Below are positions 40,351-50,773 of a DNA stretch of 64,000 bases, piece by piece (positions within the stretch are counted from its first letter, which is position 1; each line of letters begins with the position of its first letter). The position numbers and the translations under genes were made by a program. The stretch is from positions 1 through 64,000 of the forward strand of contig JAQMWT010000685.1 of assembly GCA_029834535.1 (NCBI GenBank). The letters run 5' to 3'. Origin of the DNA: Chrysophaeum taylorii (Eukaryota > Sar > Pelagophyceae > Pelagomonadales > Pelagomonadaceae). The notes under the pieces were generated by a model that saw only the letters and a list, made by a program, of their open reading frames with translations, was not told the DNA's origin and made no database searches.

Positions 40351-41715
40351 ATGTCAGGTGGTCGTCTCGTCGTGGTCGTCGTGAAGAAGAGGTGGTTCTC
40401 GGCCACCAAGCCGCAGCAGCCTCCAGTGCTGTGGCCGCGTCCCGAGTCGCCGGAATGGCTTGCTTTGTCTCGGCGTCCCCCGGACAAGGAGGTGCCGGTG
40501 GACGTCGCGATGGGCTACGACAAGGCCACAACCTTACATAGGAAGAAGCCGTTTGTAGAGGAGGCCGTTGCGCAAGATGCGCGGCGCGAGGATTCGTCGT
40601 CGAGGTCCTCTTTGATTCTGCGACGATCAACTGTTTTCGAGGGTCCGAAGAAGGCGACGACGGAGGGCGCGAAGCGATTGGCGGCGTTTCGAATGACGCC
40701 TCGCGAGATCAAGGCAGCGTTGGACCAAAGGGTGATCGGGCAGACCGAGGCGAAGAAGGCCATCAGCGTGTCGATCTCGGAGCACTATCACCACGCGCGA
40801 CAGTGTCTCGAGGACCCGTCTAGGCTCGCGAAACACTTCCACAAACCCAACATGATGCTGTGGGGGCCCTCGGGCAGCGGCAAGTCCCACCTCATTCGCG
40901 CCGCCGCGGACCTGGCGTGCGCGCCGCTCGTCAAATGCGACGCGACTCAATATTCGGCGACGGGATACGTCGGCCGAGACGTCGGCGAGGTGGTCTCGCA
41001 ACTAGTCGACGCGGCCGACGGCGACCTCGACGCGGCCCGTTTCGGACTCGTTTATATTGACGAGGTCGACAAGATTTGCGACAAAAAAGGCTTGAGCGGC
41101 CTCTCGACCCCGGGCGTCAACACGCGCGACGTCCAGTGCTCTCTCCTCAAGCTCCTCGAGGACTTCGAGCTTCCCGTCGCGCAGCTCCGCGCCTCCCCGC
41201 CGCTGTCGACCGCGCGCCGCGACGCCAAGGCCACCTTCTCGACCAAGCACGTCCTCTTCGTCTTTGCGGGCGCCTTCGAGGACGCCAACCACCGCGAGGC
41301 CCTCGACGCCTCGGATTTTGTTGACCTTGGCCTCCTCCGCGAGTTCGTCGGTCGCGTACCCGTCCGCGTCCGCCTCCGAGAACTCTCCGTCGACGATCTC
41401 CGCCAGATCCTAGCCACGCCCTCCGACGTCTCACCCCTATCCCGCTACGTCGAGGCCTTCGCCGCCCACGGAATCCGCTTTACCTACGACGACGATGCCC
41501 TCGCCCTTATCGCCACCAAAGCCCACGCCCAACGACTCGGCGCCCGCGCTCTCCTCACCGAAGTCGAGGCCACCCTCCGCGACTTCTCCTACCATCTCCC
41601 TTCCTGCGACCTTCGCGACTTCCACCTCGACGCCCCCACCGTTCACGATCCCCGAACAGCCCTCCGCTCCCTCCTCTCCGTCGGCGACGACGTCGACATC
41701 GACACTCTTTTGTGA
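40351..41715 (+). CDS. CLPX: ClpX-like AAA+ protein, probably mitochondrial
   Basis: 454 residues, single exon. The N-terminus (GGRLVVVVVKKRWFSATK) is basic, hydrophobic and lacks acidic residues, like a mitochondrial presequence. Walker A GPSGSGKS is at about 172-179, the pore loop GYVGRDV at 205-211, and Walker B LVYIDEVDKI at about 233-241. Then comes REFVGRVPV, which holds the arginine finger region, and a C-terminal small domain with GARALLTEVE. These are ClpX signatures, but the N-terminal zinc-binding domain is absent. ClpX unfolds proteins for ClpP or acts alone, for example on heme synthesis in mitochondria. A HslU relative is less likely because the I-domain is missing. Confidence 0.82.
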   Translation: MSGGRLVVVVVKKRWFSATKPQQPPVLWPRPESPEWLALSRRPPDKEVPVDVAMGYDKATTLHRKKPFVEEAVAQDARREDSSSRSSLILRRSTVFEGPKKATTEGAKRLAAFRMTPREIKAALDQRVIGQTEAKKAISVSISEHYHHARQCLEDPSRLAKHFHKPNMMLWGPSGSGKSHLIRAAADLACAPLVKCDATQYSATGYVGRDVGEVVSQLVDAADGDLDAARFGLVYIDEVDKICDKKGLSGLSTPGVNTRDVQCSLLKLLEDFELPVAQLRASPPLSTARRDAKATFSTKHVLFVFAGAFEDANHREALDASDFVDLGLLREFVGRVPVRVRLRELSVDDLRQILATPSDVSPLSRYVEAFAAHGIRFTYDDDALALIATKAHAQRLGARALLTEVEATLRDFSYHLPSCDLRDFHLDAPTVHDPRTALRSLLSVGDDVDIDTLL

Positions 41716-41770
41716 CTCTTTACTTAATTCACCGCCCTCTCTCTGTGGCGCGTCGACATCTTCATCATCT

Positions 41771-41982
<212 letters not shown>

Positions 41983-42568
41983 TATAGGAGGGGAGTCTAG
42001 GGGTGATGATGCCCCCGCCTTTCATTGCAGTGTAGAAGAACACAGCGTGCGCCTCCTTCCCCACAACAACAACAAGAGCTCTTTCTATCTATTTGCGTTC
42101 TTGCATCGGACGGGCGTCAATCAAGACCCCGTCACGTCCGCGTCGGGCCTCTTTTGTTCGTCACGCTTTCTGCCTGTCCACTGTGGTGCCGTTTTCCTAG
42201 AACAAACTCCTGTTGTCCCCACGAGCGGGTCCTAGGGCTGTGCTTGCACATGACTTGCTGAATGGAGCGGAATTTTTTTTGTCTTCGCGCGCAGTTTCGA
42301 TGATGACTGCGCTTCCTGGGCGCGTGGTTCGGTTCTTCTTGACTGCTGCCTCGCTAAGAAAAAGACCGCCGAGAAGAACCCAGTAGTAAGTTCCCCCTAG
42401 AGTCACGTCACGTCACGTCACGTCACGTCACGTACACATCACGTCTATGTCTCCACACGACCCCTGCGCATTGCCGCATTGCCGCACCCCCTTCGAGTCG
42501 AGTCGAGTCGAGTCGACCATTAATCAAGGATTTAGAAAACCCTAGTTGCAGCATTCTTTTGTTTCGGC
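41983..42568. other. Upstream region of the desaturase gene
   Basis: It holds a (CACGT)n run at about 42402-42433 and a (GAGTC)n run at about 42495-42516. AAAACCCTAG (42536-42545) lies 24 bases before the start codon. No gene. Confidence 0.5.
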
Positions 42569-44107
42569 ATGTTGGTGGTTGTCTTCTTGTTGTCTGGTGC
42601 AGAGGCGGCGCGCGTGGTCGTTGTCGGGGGCGGGGTCGGGGGTCTCGCCACAGCCGGGCGTCTCGCGGGGCTGGGGGCCGAGGTGACCGTGTTGGAAAAG
42701 AACGAGCGCGAGCTGCTGGGGGGTCGGCTCGGGGAATATCGGTGGGGCAGGCACCGCTGGGAGACGGGGGCGTCGTTGCTGCTGATGCCCGAGGTGTACG
42801 CCGAGAGTTTGGCGGCAATGGGGGACGCGGAGCCTTTGGATTTCGTGCGCGTGCGGCCGTCGTACGCCGTATGGTTCGACGCTTTGCCCGAGCGCGGTCC
42901 GGTGGAGCTCGGCGGCGAGGACGTCGAGGCGCTCCGAAAGCGTCTGGAACTCGAGGAGGAGGGAGCCTTCGAGAAGTTCGAAACGTATCTCGAGACCGCG
43001 CGCGACTATCTGGGCACCGGATGGCCGGCGTTCATCGAGGAAGACGTCGCGGCGGCTCTGCCGACGCTCGGCAGATTTGTAAGGACGGCGTTAGCGCGGT
43101 GGCCGCTCGAGACGCACGAGGCTCAGCTGCGAAAACTATTCCCCAAATCCCCGCGGCTCCGCGCTTTGTGCTCGTTCAACGATCTGTACGTCGGGCTCAC
43201 CCCCTACGACGCGCCGGCCGTGTTCTCGCTCCTGTCGGCGATCGAAATTTGCCGCGGAGTGTGGTACCTCCGGGACGGCCTCGGGTCCTACGCGCGGCGC
43301 CTCGTCGACGCGTGCGAGCGCCGGGGGGTCGAGGTGCGCTGCGGCGTCGAGGTCACGAGCGTCGACGATCGAGGCGTCGACACGACGGCGGGGCGATTCG
43401 ACGCCGACCACGTCGTCGTCAACGCCGATCTCGCCGCGGCCGAGCCGCGCCTCGCGCGACGCCCGCGCGACACCTACGACTCGTGGACTTACTCGACCAC
43501 CTCCTACAGCTTTTACTGGGCCCTCGACAAGCCGCTGCCCGAACTCCGCCACCATAACGTCTTCCTCGCGACGGACCGCGCCAATCCCGACGATCCCTTT
43601 CGTCCCGCCTGGGACTGGCTTCGACGGGAACGACGGGAACTTCCCCCTTTCAACTTCTACGTCTGCGCCGCCTCCCGCACCGACGACACCGCCGCGCCGC
43701 GAGGCCGAGACTCGATCATGGTCTTGGTCCCGGCGCCCCCTCTCGGTTCGGACGACGACCGAGACCGAGACCTGACCGACGCGATCCGAGACGCCCTGTT
43801 TCGCCGTCTCGGACCCATCTGCGGCGACGTCAAAACCCACATTATCCACGAGCGCGTTATAGCGCCGCGCGAGTGGCGACGGCGCTACGCGCTCCGCCGC
43901 GGCGCGATCTTCGGGTTGTCCCACGGCCTCGACCAACTGGCTCTCTTCCGGCCCGCCCGCCGGTCTCGCCGCTCAAAAACCCTCTCCTTTGTTGGGGCCT
44001 CGACAAGGCCTGGCAACGGCGTCCCGCTCGTCCTCACCTCCGCCAAGCTCTGCGCGCGCGAGGTCGCCCGTCAGCTCCACCTCGAGGGCGGAAGTTTCGG
44101 TTCGTAA
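42569..44107 (+). CDS. CrtI/phytoene-desaturase-type FAD oxidoreductase
   Basis: 512 residues, single exon. A short hydrophobic N-terminus (MLVVVFLLSGAEA) is followed at once by the FAD-binding Rossmann motif ARVVVVGGGVGGLATAGRLA with the acidic VTVLEKN end. GGRLGEYRWGRHRWETGASL is the CrtI-type second motif. The middle carries FSLLSAIEICRGVWYLRDGL, and the C-terminus SFVGASTRPGNGVPLVLTSA is the family's carotenoid-desaturase signature. Family members desaturate or isomerise carotenes, but related enzymes act on other polyprenoids. The N-terminus looks like a signal peptide; a secondary plastid or ER destination would be possible. The substrate is not decided by sequence. Confidence 0.82.
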   Translation: MLVVVFLLSGAEAARVVVVGGGVGGLATAGRLAGLGAEVTVLEKNERELLGGRLGEYRWGRHRWETGASLLLMPEVYAESLAAMGDAEPLDFVRVRPSYAVWFDALPERGPVELGGEDVEALRKRLELEEEGAFEKFETYLETARDYLGTGWPAFIEEDVAAALPTLGRFVRTALARWPLETHEAQLRKLFPKSPRLRALCSFNDLYVGLTPYDAPAVFSLLSAIEICRGVWYLRDGLGSYARRLVDACERRGVEVRCGVEVTSVDDRGVDTTAGRFDADHVVVNADLAAAEPRLARRPRDTYDSWTYSTTSYSFYWALDKPLPELRHHNVFLATDRANPDDPFRPAWDWLRRERRELPPFNFYVCAASRTDDTAAPRGRDSIMVLVPAPPLGSDDDRDRDLTDAIRDALFRRLGPICGDVKTHIIHERVIAPREWRRRYALRRGAIFGLSHGLDQLALFRPARRSRRSKTLSFVGASTRPGNGVPLVLTSAKLCAREVARQLHLEGGSFGS

Positions 44108-44170
44108 ACTAAACTTTAATATATTTCCTCCTTAAAAATTCTTCCCAGAGCGTTAATTATAATCCTTGTT

Positions 44171-44896
44171 ATGGGCGCCGACGACGACGACCACCACGAC
44201 GAGGGGGATCAAGGCCCGCCGGTTGAGCCGGAGGAGCCTATTGTTCACACGGGCGTCTTTGTTTTTGAGCAGGACGGCTCGCGCTACGAGGGGGAGTTCG
44301 TCGAGCTCGAGGGGGGGCGACGAGTGCGTCAGGGCCAAGGTCGCCTCGTCCATGGCCCCCAAGTCTACGAGGGTCGGTGGTCAGGCGACGCAATGTGTCA
44401 AGGCAAGCTGCGGTTCGCGTCTGGAGCAGTCTACGAGGTGGGGCGTGCTTGATCTTTTGACCGATGAGAAGAGAAAACACAGGGCTCGTTTGTCCGAGGG
44501 AAGTTTAGCGGCGATGGAAAATATACGTGGTGCGAGCTGATGATGATGATGAATGAGGCCCGGCCAACAACATTGCGGCCTAGGCCCGACGGTTCCCAGT
44601 ACGTTGGCACTTGGCGAGACAACAAAATGCACGGCGAGGTGCGTGACTGCACGACTGGAGACCCAACAATCAATCAATCCTTAGGGCTGCTACACCGACG
44701 CGAGAGCAGTGAAATGGGACGGGCATTTCCATAACGGTAGGTAGGTAGGCAGGCTTCTCTCGATTTTTTTTTGCGGTGCGATTCGTGTACATCAGGCACT
44801 TACAACAACGGGCGAGAGTTCGTGACCGACGTTGCCGAAGGAGGTGTTCCAGACGACGACAACAACTCCGGGCCAGCAGCCGCGACGGACTCCTGA
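44171..44896 (+). CDS. MORN-repeat protein, five exons
   Basis: Model: exons 44171-44437, 44483-44529, 44584-44638, 44685-44736 and 44796-44896; introns 45, 54, 46 and 59 bases, all GT-AG; 173 residues. After an acidic N-terminus five MORN units follow: YEGEFVELEGG, YEGRWSGDAMCQG, a unit spliced together with SFVRGKFSGDGKYTW, YVGTWRDNKMHGE, and WDGHFHNGTYNNG. Phase is kept at every junction and the tyrosine-glycine spacing of MORN repeats continues across them. The tail is acidic. MORN proteins bind membranes or act as scaffolds, including in cilia; the exact family is not clear. Confidence 0.8.
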
Positions 44897-45634
44897 CGCA
44901 AAAAAATCTACTCGACCGATCACATCAAGAGACGCACGCGCGACACCGACACGACAGTGTGGGTGGGGGGTCATTCATTTTGGCAGACGAGACCTTAGCG
45001 ACCACCTCGATGAAATTCGTGGTAAACAACACATACTACCTAGAATATGGGAGAAAGAAGAAAGCCGGGGAGGAGACGGCGGTTCAGGCTGCTTGTTCTA
45101 GGCGAGGAGGAGGGGGGTTCCAGGAGCAGCCGCTGCTGTATATCGACGTGCCCACGATAGATCTATATACGTTCGTTCGTTCGTTCGTTCGTTTGTTTGT
45201 TTGTTTGTTCAAGCAGCACCACGGCGCTGCTGCGGAAATACCATCATCGGGGCCAGCCCTTGGGGCGCGCGTGCGTGAATTTCGCGCGACGACAGAAGCG
45301 TTGAGCCTGAAGAAGTAGCAGCAGAGTATGCCAATTTGTTGGAGCCTGCCCCATCGCAAGGAAGGACGTCGCGCGGAGGAGAAAGAAGGGGGGGCGTCAG
45401 TTTGGCAAGGTCGCGGGACTTGATTTGTGACGAGGGGCACCACGTACTGTATGCACAAGTCGGGCTTTCTTCTTCTTCTTTCAAAGCAGAGCAGAAAGCA
45501 CGGCGAGAAATAAGCAGGGCACCACCCGACGAAGAAAGCAGAGAGTCCCTCGGTTGGTTTGGTTTGGTTTGGTTTGGTTTGGTTTGGTTTGGTTATAAGA
45601 AGCGCGCGCGTATGTTGTGGTATGCACAAGAGGC
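44897..45634. other. Spacer with simple repeats
   Basis: A (CGTT)n-(TGTT)n run at about 45170-45209 and a (GGTTT)n run at about 45555-45593. No gene. Confidence 0.6.
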
Positions 45635-48600
45635 CTAGGAGGTGAGTCGGCGGCGCCTGGTTGTTCTGGTGCGTCGAAAGAGGACCGGGAGGTCGTCGTC
45701 GTCGTTTTCCATCGCGGCCTCGAGGCCGAGGAGGATCCACGCGATGCCGCGGGTGGCGCCGACGACGGGTTGGAGAATCGCGACGGGAAAGGCGGCGGCG
45801 AGGGTCGCGGCCGAGGGTCGGTTGACGAGAGCAGCGCAGGCGTCGGTCGCGCCGTGGAGTCCGCGCTCGAGGGCGTCGCGGGCGCGCTCGACGCCCTCGC
45901 GGGCGTCGCGGGGAGGCGCGTCGCGCTTGCGGGCCGGATGGGCGCGGCGGTCGGGGAGGGCGGCGTCGATCGCGTCGGCGAGCTTGGTCGCGACCTTGCG
46001 CGAGGCGCGGGCGGTTTCGAAGGCGGCGACGGCGCCCAAGGTCGCGGCGGACTTGGAGAGTTGTCGGAGGGGCCTCGCGCGGTCGCCCTTGGCGGCGAGG
46101 TCGGCGACGGGGGCGGCGAGGACATCGACGGCCGAGGCGCCGATGGCGGCGATGGGTCTGACGGGCTCGGCGCCGGCGACGAAGCGATGGAGCTGCTCGT
46201 CGCGGAGCTCGGTCGCCCACGCGGTTCTGACGCGGTCGAGCGCGCCGGCGAGGGTCGGCGCCGAGGCGCGGCAGCGGCGGAGGTCGAGCTCGACGCGTTC
46301 GAGCGCGAAGAGGTGGAGGAGCTCGCTCAAAGAGCCGCGTCGGAGGGCGTTCGCGTCGAGGGCGCGCGGCACGTAGTCGAGCTTGAGCTTCCAGGGCGCG
46401 ACCTCGAGGACAGCGAGGGCTGCCTCGAAGCCGCCGCGCTTGCGGGAAACAGGTCCTCCGGGTCGACGGGGCGGACGGGGTTGGATCGAGGGCGCGAGGT
46501 CGTCTTCGACCCAGACGGCGTCGTCCTCGCGGCGCGCCGCGTCGGCGCGCGCGCGGCGGCGCGGTTCGTCGGCCAAATCGCGCGCGTCGATGGTGCCGAA
46601 GAAGGCGTCGACGAAGCGCACGAACTCGGCGTCGAGGCGACATCGGAGCGGGAGGAGCCGGAGCTTGGCGCGCGTCGTCGTTCGGTCGTCGTCCTCGACG
46701 CCGTGGGCGACGATCCGGAGCATGGGGTCCTTCGTTTGTCTCGGGTGGCGCGCGTCCGATCGCCAGTGCTCGAGCGCCGGCCGGAGCGCGCCCGACTCTG
46801 TCGACACGGACTCGACGACTCGAAAGTCGCCGACGGCCGCCTCGAGCCTAAACCTCTCGCGGCTCGATCGCGGTCTCGCGAACCGGATTCGCACGCCCGC
46901 GCCGCTCGCCTCGCAGAGCTTGTCGATGTTCCGGCCCGACCGCTTCCGTCGCCGTTTCCGGTTTTGCGGTCTCTCGGCGGCGGCGGCGGTTTCGTCGTCG
47001 ACGGTCTCGTCGAGGACGAGGAGGCTCGCGAGGATTTGGTTCGCGGGTTTCGTCGTCGTCGTCGTCGTCGTTTTTTCGGCGGGCGCCGCGTACTCCCACT
47101 CGGAGCCCGCGAAGAGCCGGAAGCACGCGGCCGCGCTCCGCAGCTCGAACCGGAACTCGGGCTCCTCGTCGACGATGTCGTCGAGCTCGTCGTCCTCGGC
47201 GCCGAACGACGGGTGTTGCTGGAAGTGTTCGTGATACAAAACCGTCGCCGTCTTCATGTCCTCGGCCGCGTACCACGCGGCCGCCGGCTCCTGGTCGTCC
47301 TCGTCCTCCGAGCGGTCGTTCTCGTCCGTATCGCGGCTGAGGCCTCGCGACGACCGGCAGACGTCGTCTGCGATCGTCTCGAGCTCGATCATCTCGTCGT
47401 CGTCGGCGGGAACGACCAGCCGCGACGTCGTCGGCTCGGCCGCGTCGTCCGAGCGGCAGAAGGGCTCCTCGTCCGAGCAGCAGAAGGGCTCCTCGCGGCT
47501 ATTACCACCCTTTGGGACGTAGTCCTCGACCAGAAGCCTCGAGGCCTCGACGTCGAGGCTCCTCGAGGCAGCAGCGTCGTCGGTCTCGGAAATTTGACGA
47601 CACCTCTCCCCGCCGAGGGTGCTGCTCGCGTCGTCCTCGTCCTCGTCGTCGCCGTCGTCGTCGTCGAGGGACGGATCGACCGTCTCCGAAGCGGCGCAAT
47701 CGCGCGCGAGGGCCGCCGCGAGGTCGACGAGGCTTTGGAGCGAGTCGTGGCACGCGTAGAGCCGGAGGGTGCCCGAGGTAACGAGAATCGAGGAGGCGGC
47801 GCGGTCCGTCTTGGAGACGGCGTCGAAGACGTCGAGGGTCGCGAGGCGGGCCCTCCGGTCGTCGCCTTTACGGGAGGGGGCGTGCCGGCGGTCGAGGACG
47901 TCGAGCTCGAGGTCGCGAACTCGCGTCGAGCACACGGCGACGCGACCGCCGCCGAGCATCGCTCCAAACCGCGCGAAACCCACGCGAACGGAGCCCTCGA
48001 GGTCGCCGATCGGCGCGTACTCGACCTCGCAGTCGTAGAGCGCGACGTACGCCCGCAGCGATACGCTTTCGTCGTCTAAGAAAGCCGGCCTCGGCTTCTT
48101 GGAAGAAGAAGAAGAAGAAGAACCGCCGGGAGGCGGCGCGAGCCGGATAGAGCCGCGGCGCGCGAGGGCCGAGACGGTCGACCGGCTCGAGTCCCGCCTG
48201 ATCTCGAAAGCCGCGCCGCTCGAGAGCTCGTCCTTCTCGTCGTCCGAGACGATCCGCGCGCGCGAGTCCGCGCCCCTCGCTTCGAACCGACACCCAAATC
48301 CCTCGCACCTCGCCGACGCCACCGACAGCGAGTCGCCCTCCGCGCCGAGCCGGTATTCGACCGTCGCGAGCGACGCTTCCGCCGCGTCGCCGCCCGTCGC
48401 CTCGACCACCCCGATCTTGGCGACGACCTCGAACGCCTCGTCCGCGTCTCGCGGCGCCGAGGCCAAGAAGGGCTCCCCAACGTATCCAACCAATTTCTCC
48501 AGCTCGGCAAGAGCCCCCTCGTACGCGTCCAAGTCCACCGCCGCGCTCACCTTGGCGGCCAACGCCTCGTAGGAGGACGGCGCGCGGAACGCGACGCCGC

Positions 48601-49966
48601 ACGACCCGTCCGACGAAAACGACGACGACGACGACGACGACGACGTCGCGGAAAGAGCGATGGCGTCGTCGCAAGCACGGAAATCGACGCGCGCCGCCTC
48701 GGCGACCCAATCCCCGGTCTCGGACGACGAAAACCTCGGCCGCGAGACGCTCGCGCGAACCGACTCGAGCCGCGCTTCGACGCCCCCGCATTCGACGCGC
48801 ACTCCCCTCGTCGACGCCGACGCGGGGGCTTCGACCCAAGCCGGCACGCATTCGGCCACGCCACGGATCCACTCCCCGAGCCGCCGCGCGTCGTCGCACG
48901 AGAAAGACAAGGGCGACGACGCCGTCACGCCGACCGGCGCGCCGCCGCGCGCCTCGATTCTCACGCCGCTCGCGCTCCCGCGGACCGGCCCGTCGAGCCG
49001 GATGTCGGAACAAAACGACGCCGCCGACGGGTCCCACTCGCACCGCGCCCCCTCGAACCGCGCGACGGCCCGGTCCTCGTCGCGCCGCGCGTCCACCGTC
49101 GCCGCGCCCGTCACGCTCACCGACGCCGCGATCGCGCCGCCCGATCCCGCGGACGACGACGACGACGACGACCCGCGAAACATCAACAGCGACGCCGCGT
49201 CCGACGGCACCGTCACCGTGACGCGCGGCGCGTTCAGGTGGACGACCGCCGCCATAAGGGTAATGTTGTTGTTTTTCCCATGAGCGCCCGGCCCCAGCCG
49301 CGCGTAGCCGCCCGGAAGCTCGAGCCGATCGCGGCCGACCCGCCACGACAAACCCTCCCACGACACCGCCGCGCGTCGCTCGAAAACGTCGCGCCCCGCG
49401 AGAAGATCGCGCGAGATATTCGGGTCCGTCGTCGTGGTCGTTGTTGTTGTCTTGGGAAACACGCGCACCGACGAGCACCGCCCGACCACCCGGTGCCCGC
49501 ACGGATGCGCCACCTCCATCTCCGTGCCCTCCGCGCGCACCTCGGAGTGCCGCGCGACCCGCTCGTCCAACCACGCGAGCACCGCGACGACCGCCGGGCT
49601 CCGCCACACCTCCTTCTTTTCGGCCGACGCGACCACCACCTCCTCCTCCTCGATCCGTCCCGATATCTGCACGCCGCTCAGCCGAACCGAGCACCCGCTC
49701 GGCTTACGTCGCAACAACGTCGCCAGCCGAGGCCCGACCAACTCCAGCCGACCGACGCTGCAGCTCTCGACCACAAAACGCGACACCCGCAGCGACCTTA
49801 ACACGCGAGCGTCGAGGACCACGTCCATCAGCTCGATCCGACCCTCCGACACGCACACGATCACGCGCCGCAGCCGTTGCTTCAGATACCTCCGCAGAAC
49901 CCGGTTCAGAACCACCCGCGTCATCACAGACAGCACCTTCCCGAGGACCGTCCGGAGCCCCCACAT
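45635..49966 (-). CDS. ATG2: ATG2-like autophagy lipid-transfer protein
   Basis: 1443 residues, single exon, ATG at 49966 (MWGLRTVLGKVLSVMTRVVLNRVLRRYLK). The N-terminus has the amphipathic start and early beta pattern of chorein-type lipid-transfer proteins. The C-terminal ATG2 signature is plain: PWKLKLDYVPRALDANALRR, LSELLHLFALERVELDLRR, then WATELRDEQLHRFVAGAEPV and RPIAAIGASAVDVLAAPV, closing with a hydrophobic helix. ATG2 bridges the ER and growing autophagosome and moves lipids together with ATG9 and ATG18/WIPI. The middle is rich in Ser, Asp and Glu runs. It is shorter than yeast and human ATG2 (about 1600-1950 residues). Long open frames on both strands across this gene are GC-driven shadows. 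Confidence 0.85.
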   Translation of the reverse strand: MWGLRTVLGKVLSVMTRVVLNRVLRRYLKQRLRRVIVCVSEGRIELMDVVLDARVLRSLRVSRFVVESCSVGRLELVGPRLATLLRRKPSGCSVRLSGVQISGRIEEEEVVVASAEKKEVWRSPAVVAVLAWLDERVARHSEVRAEGTEMEVAHPCGHRVVGRCSSVRVFPKTTTTTTTTDPNISRDLLAGRDVFERRAAVSWEGLSWRVGRDRLELPGGYARLGPGAHGKNNNITLMAAVVHLNAPRVTVTVPSDAASLLMFRGSSSSSSSAGSGGAIAASVSVTGAATVDARRDEDRAVARFEGARCEWDPSAASFCSDIRLDGPVRGSASGVRIEARGGAPVGVTASSPLSFSCDDARRLGEWIRGVAECVPAWVEAPASASTRGVRVECGGVEARLESVRASVSRPRFSSSETGDWVAEAARVDFRACDDAIALSATSSSSSSSSFSSDGSCGVAFRAPSSYEALAAKVSAAVDLDAYEGALAELEKLVGYVGEPFLASAPRDADEAFEVVAKIGVVEATGGDAAEASLATVEYRLGAEGDSLSVASARCEGFGCRFEARGADSRARIVSDDEKDELSSGAAFEIRRDSSRSTVSALARRGSIRLAPPPGGSSSSSSSKKPRPAFLDDESVSLRAYVALYDCEVEYAPIGDLEGSVRVGFARFGAMLGGGRVAVCSTRVRDLELDVLDRRHAPSRKGDDRRARLATLDVFDAVSKTDRAASSILVTSGTLRLYACHDSLQSLVDLAAALARDCAASETVDPSLDDDDGDDEDEDDASSTLGGERCRQISETDDAAASRSLDVEASRLLVEDYVPKGGNSREEPFCCSDEEPFCRSDDAAEPTTSRLVVPADDDEMIELETIADDVCRSSRGLSRDTDENDRSEDEDDQEPAAAWYAAEDMKTATVLYHEHFQQHPSFGAEDDELDDIVDEEPEFRFELRSAAACFRLFAGSEWEYAAPAEKTTTTTTTKPANQILASLLVLDETVDDETAAAAERPQNRKRRRKRSGRNIDKLCEASGAGVRIRFARPRSSRERFRLEAAVGDFRVVESVSTESGALRPALEHWRSDARHPRQTKDPMLRIVAHGVEDDDRTTTRAKLRLLPLRCRLDAEFVRFVDAFFGTIDARDLADEPRRRARADAARREDDAVWVEDDLAPSIQPRPPRRPGGPVSRKRGGFEAALAVLEVAPWKLKLDYVPRALDANALRRGSLSELLHLFALERVELDLRRCRASAPTLAGALDRVRTAWATELRDEQLHRFVAGAEPVRPIAAIGASAVDVLAAPVADLAAKGDRARPLRQLSKSAATLGAVAAFETARASRKVATKLADAIDAALPDRRAHPARKRDAPPRDAREGVERARDALERGLHGATDACAALVNRPSAATLAAAFPVAILQPVVGATRGIAWILLGLEAAMENDDDDLPVLFRRTRTTRRRRLTS

Positions 49967-50069
49967 CCTCCTCCTCCTCCTCCTCCTCCTCCTCCTCTAA
50001 GAGTCCAAGAGTCCAAGAGTCCAAGAGACAGACAGACAGACAGATGGCCCCTGTCTTGCGTATTCACAC

Positions 50070-50102
<33 letters not shown>

Positions 50103-50773
50103 AGGCTCGCACGAACGTATTGTGTAACACCTTTCAACTCAACGGCCACAAGATTTCCGTGCGTGGGTGGTGCTGTTGTCGTCGTCGTCGGTTCATCACT
50201 TAACCCTGCCATGGATCGAGTCTCCCTGCGTGCGTACATACACTTTCGCCCTTCCTCCTAGCTGGCGACAATCAACAACCCCAAACGCCCCGCCCCCCTC
50301 TAAGCAGCCGACCTTTAAGAAACCTGCTGCCTCCTGGCCAGCCCGCTCTCCTGAGGCGAACGGACGGACGGACGGACGGAGGCCCACCTGCGCTCGCGAC
50401 TAAACCTCGTCGTATGCATTTGTATCCAAACATCGAAACAAAAAAGAAGTGCCGTACTCGTTCGTTTTGCTTTGTTTGTACGTTTGTTTGTTTGTTGGTT
50501 GGTTGCCACTCGACAACGACGACTACGATTATTCCAGCACTGCGCTTCTGTTTATTGTTGTTCTGCTCATCGGGACAACAACAAAATCCACCTGGCGGGC
50601 ACTACGTTGGACACCGCCTTGATCAAGGCGCGGTGATCGCGAGCGACATGTCGACGACGAAGCATATAAAACGAGGGAAAGGGGAGAGGGGGGGAGGGGG
50701 GAAAGAGTTGGTGGCCGTCGCGTCGCCGCGCAGGCAACAACAGGGGGTTCTCGAAGGCTACGCCGATGCTCTA
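49967..50773. other. Spacer between ATG2 and HSP70 with simple repeats
   Basis: (CCT)n at 49969-49997, (CAGA)n at about 50028-50043 and (ATC)n at about 50069-50100 lie just upstream of ATG2. Short (GGAC)n and (TTTG)n runs follow near 50363-50380 and 50477-50495. No gene. Confidence 0.6.

Noticed and set aside
45617-49694. Very long open frames on the plus strand (45617-48079) and in other minus frames (47868-49694) across ATG2
   Set aside because: GC-rich codon use removes stops in shadow frames. The translations are Arg/Gly/Pro-rich without domains, while the ATG2 frame has clear family signatures.
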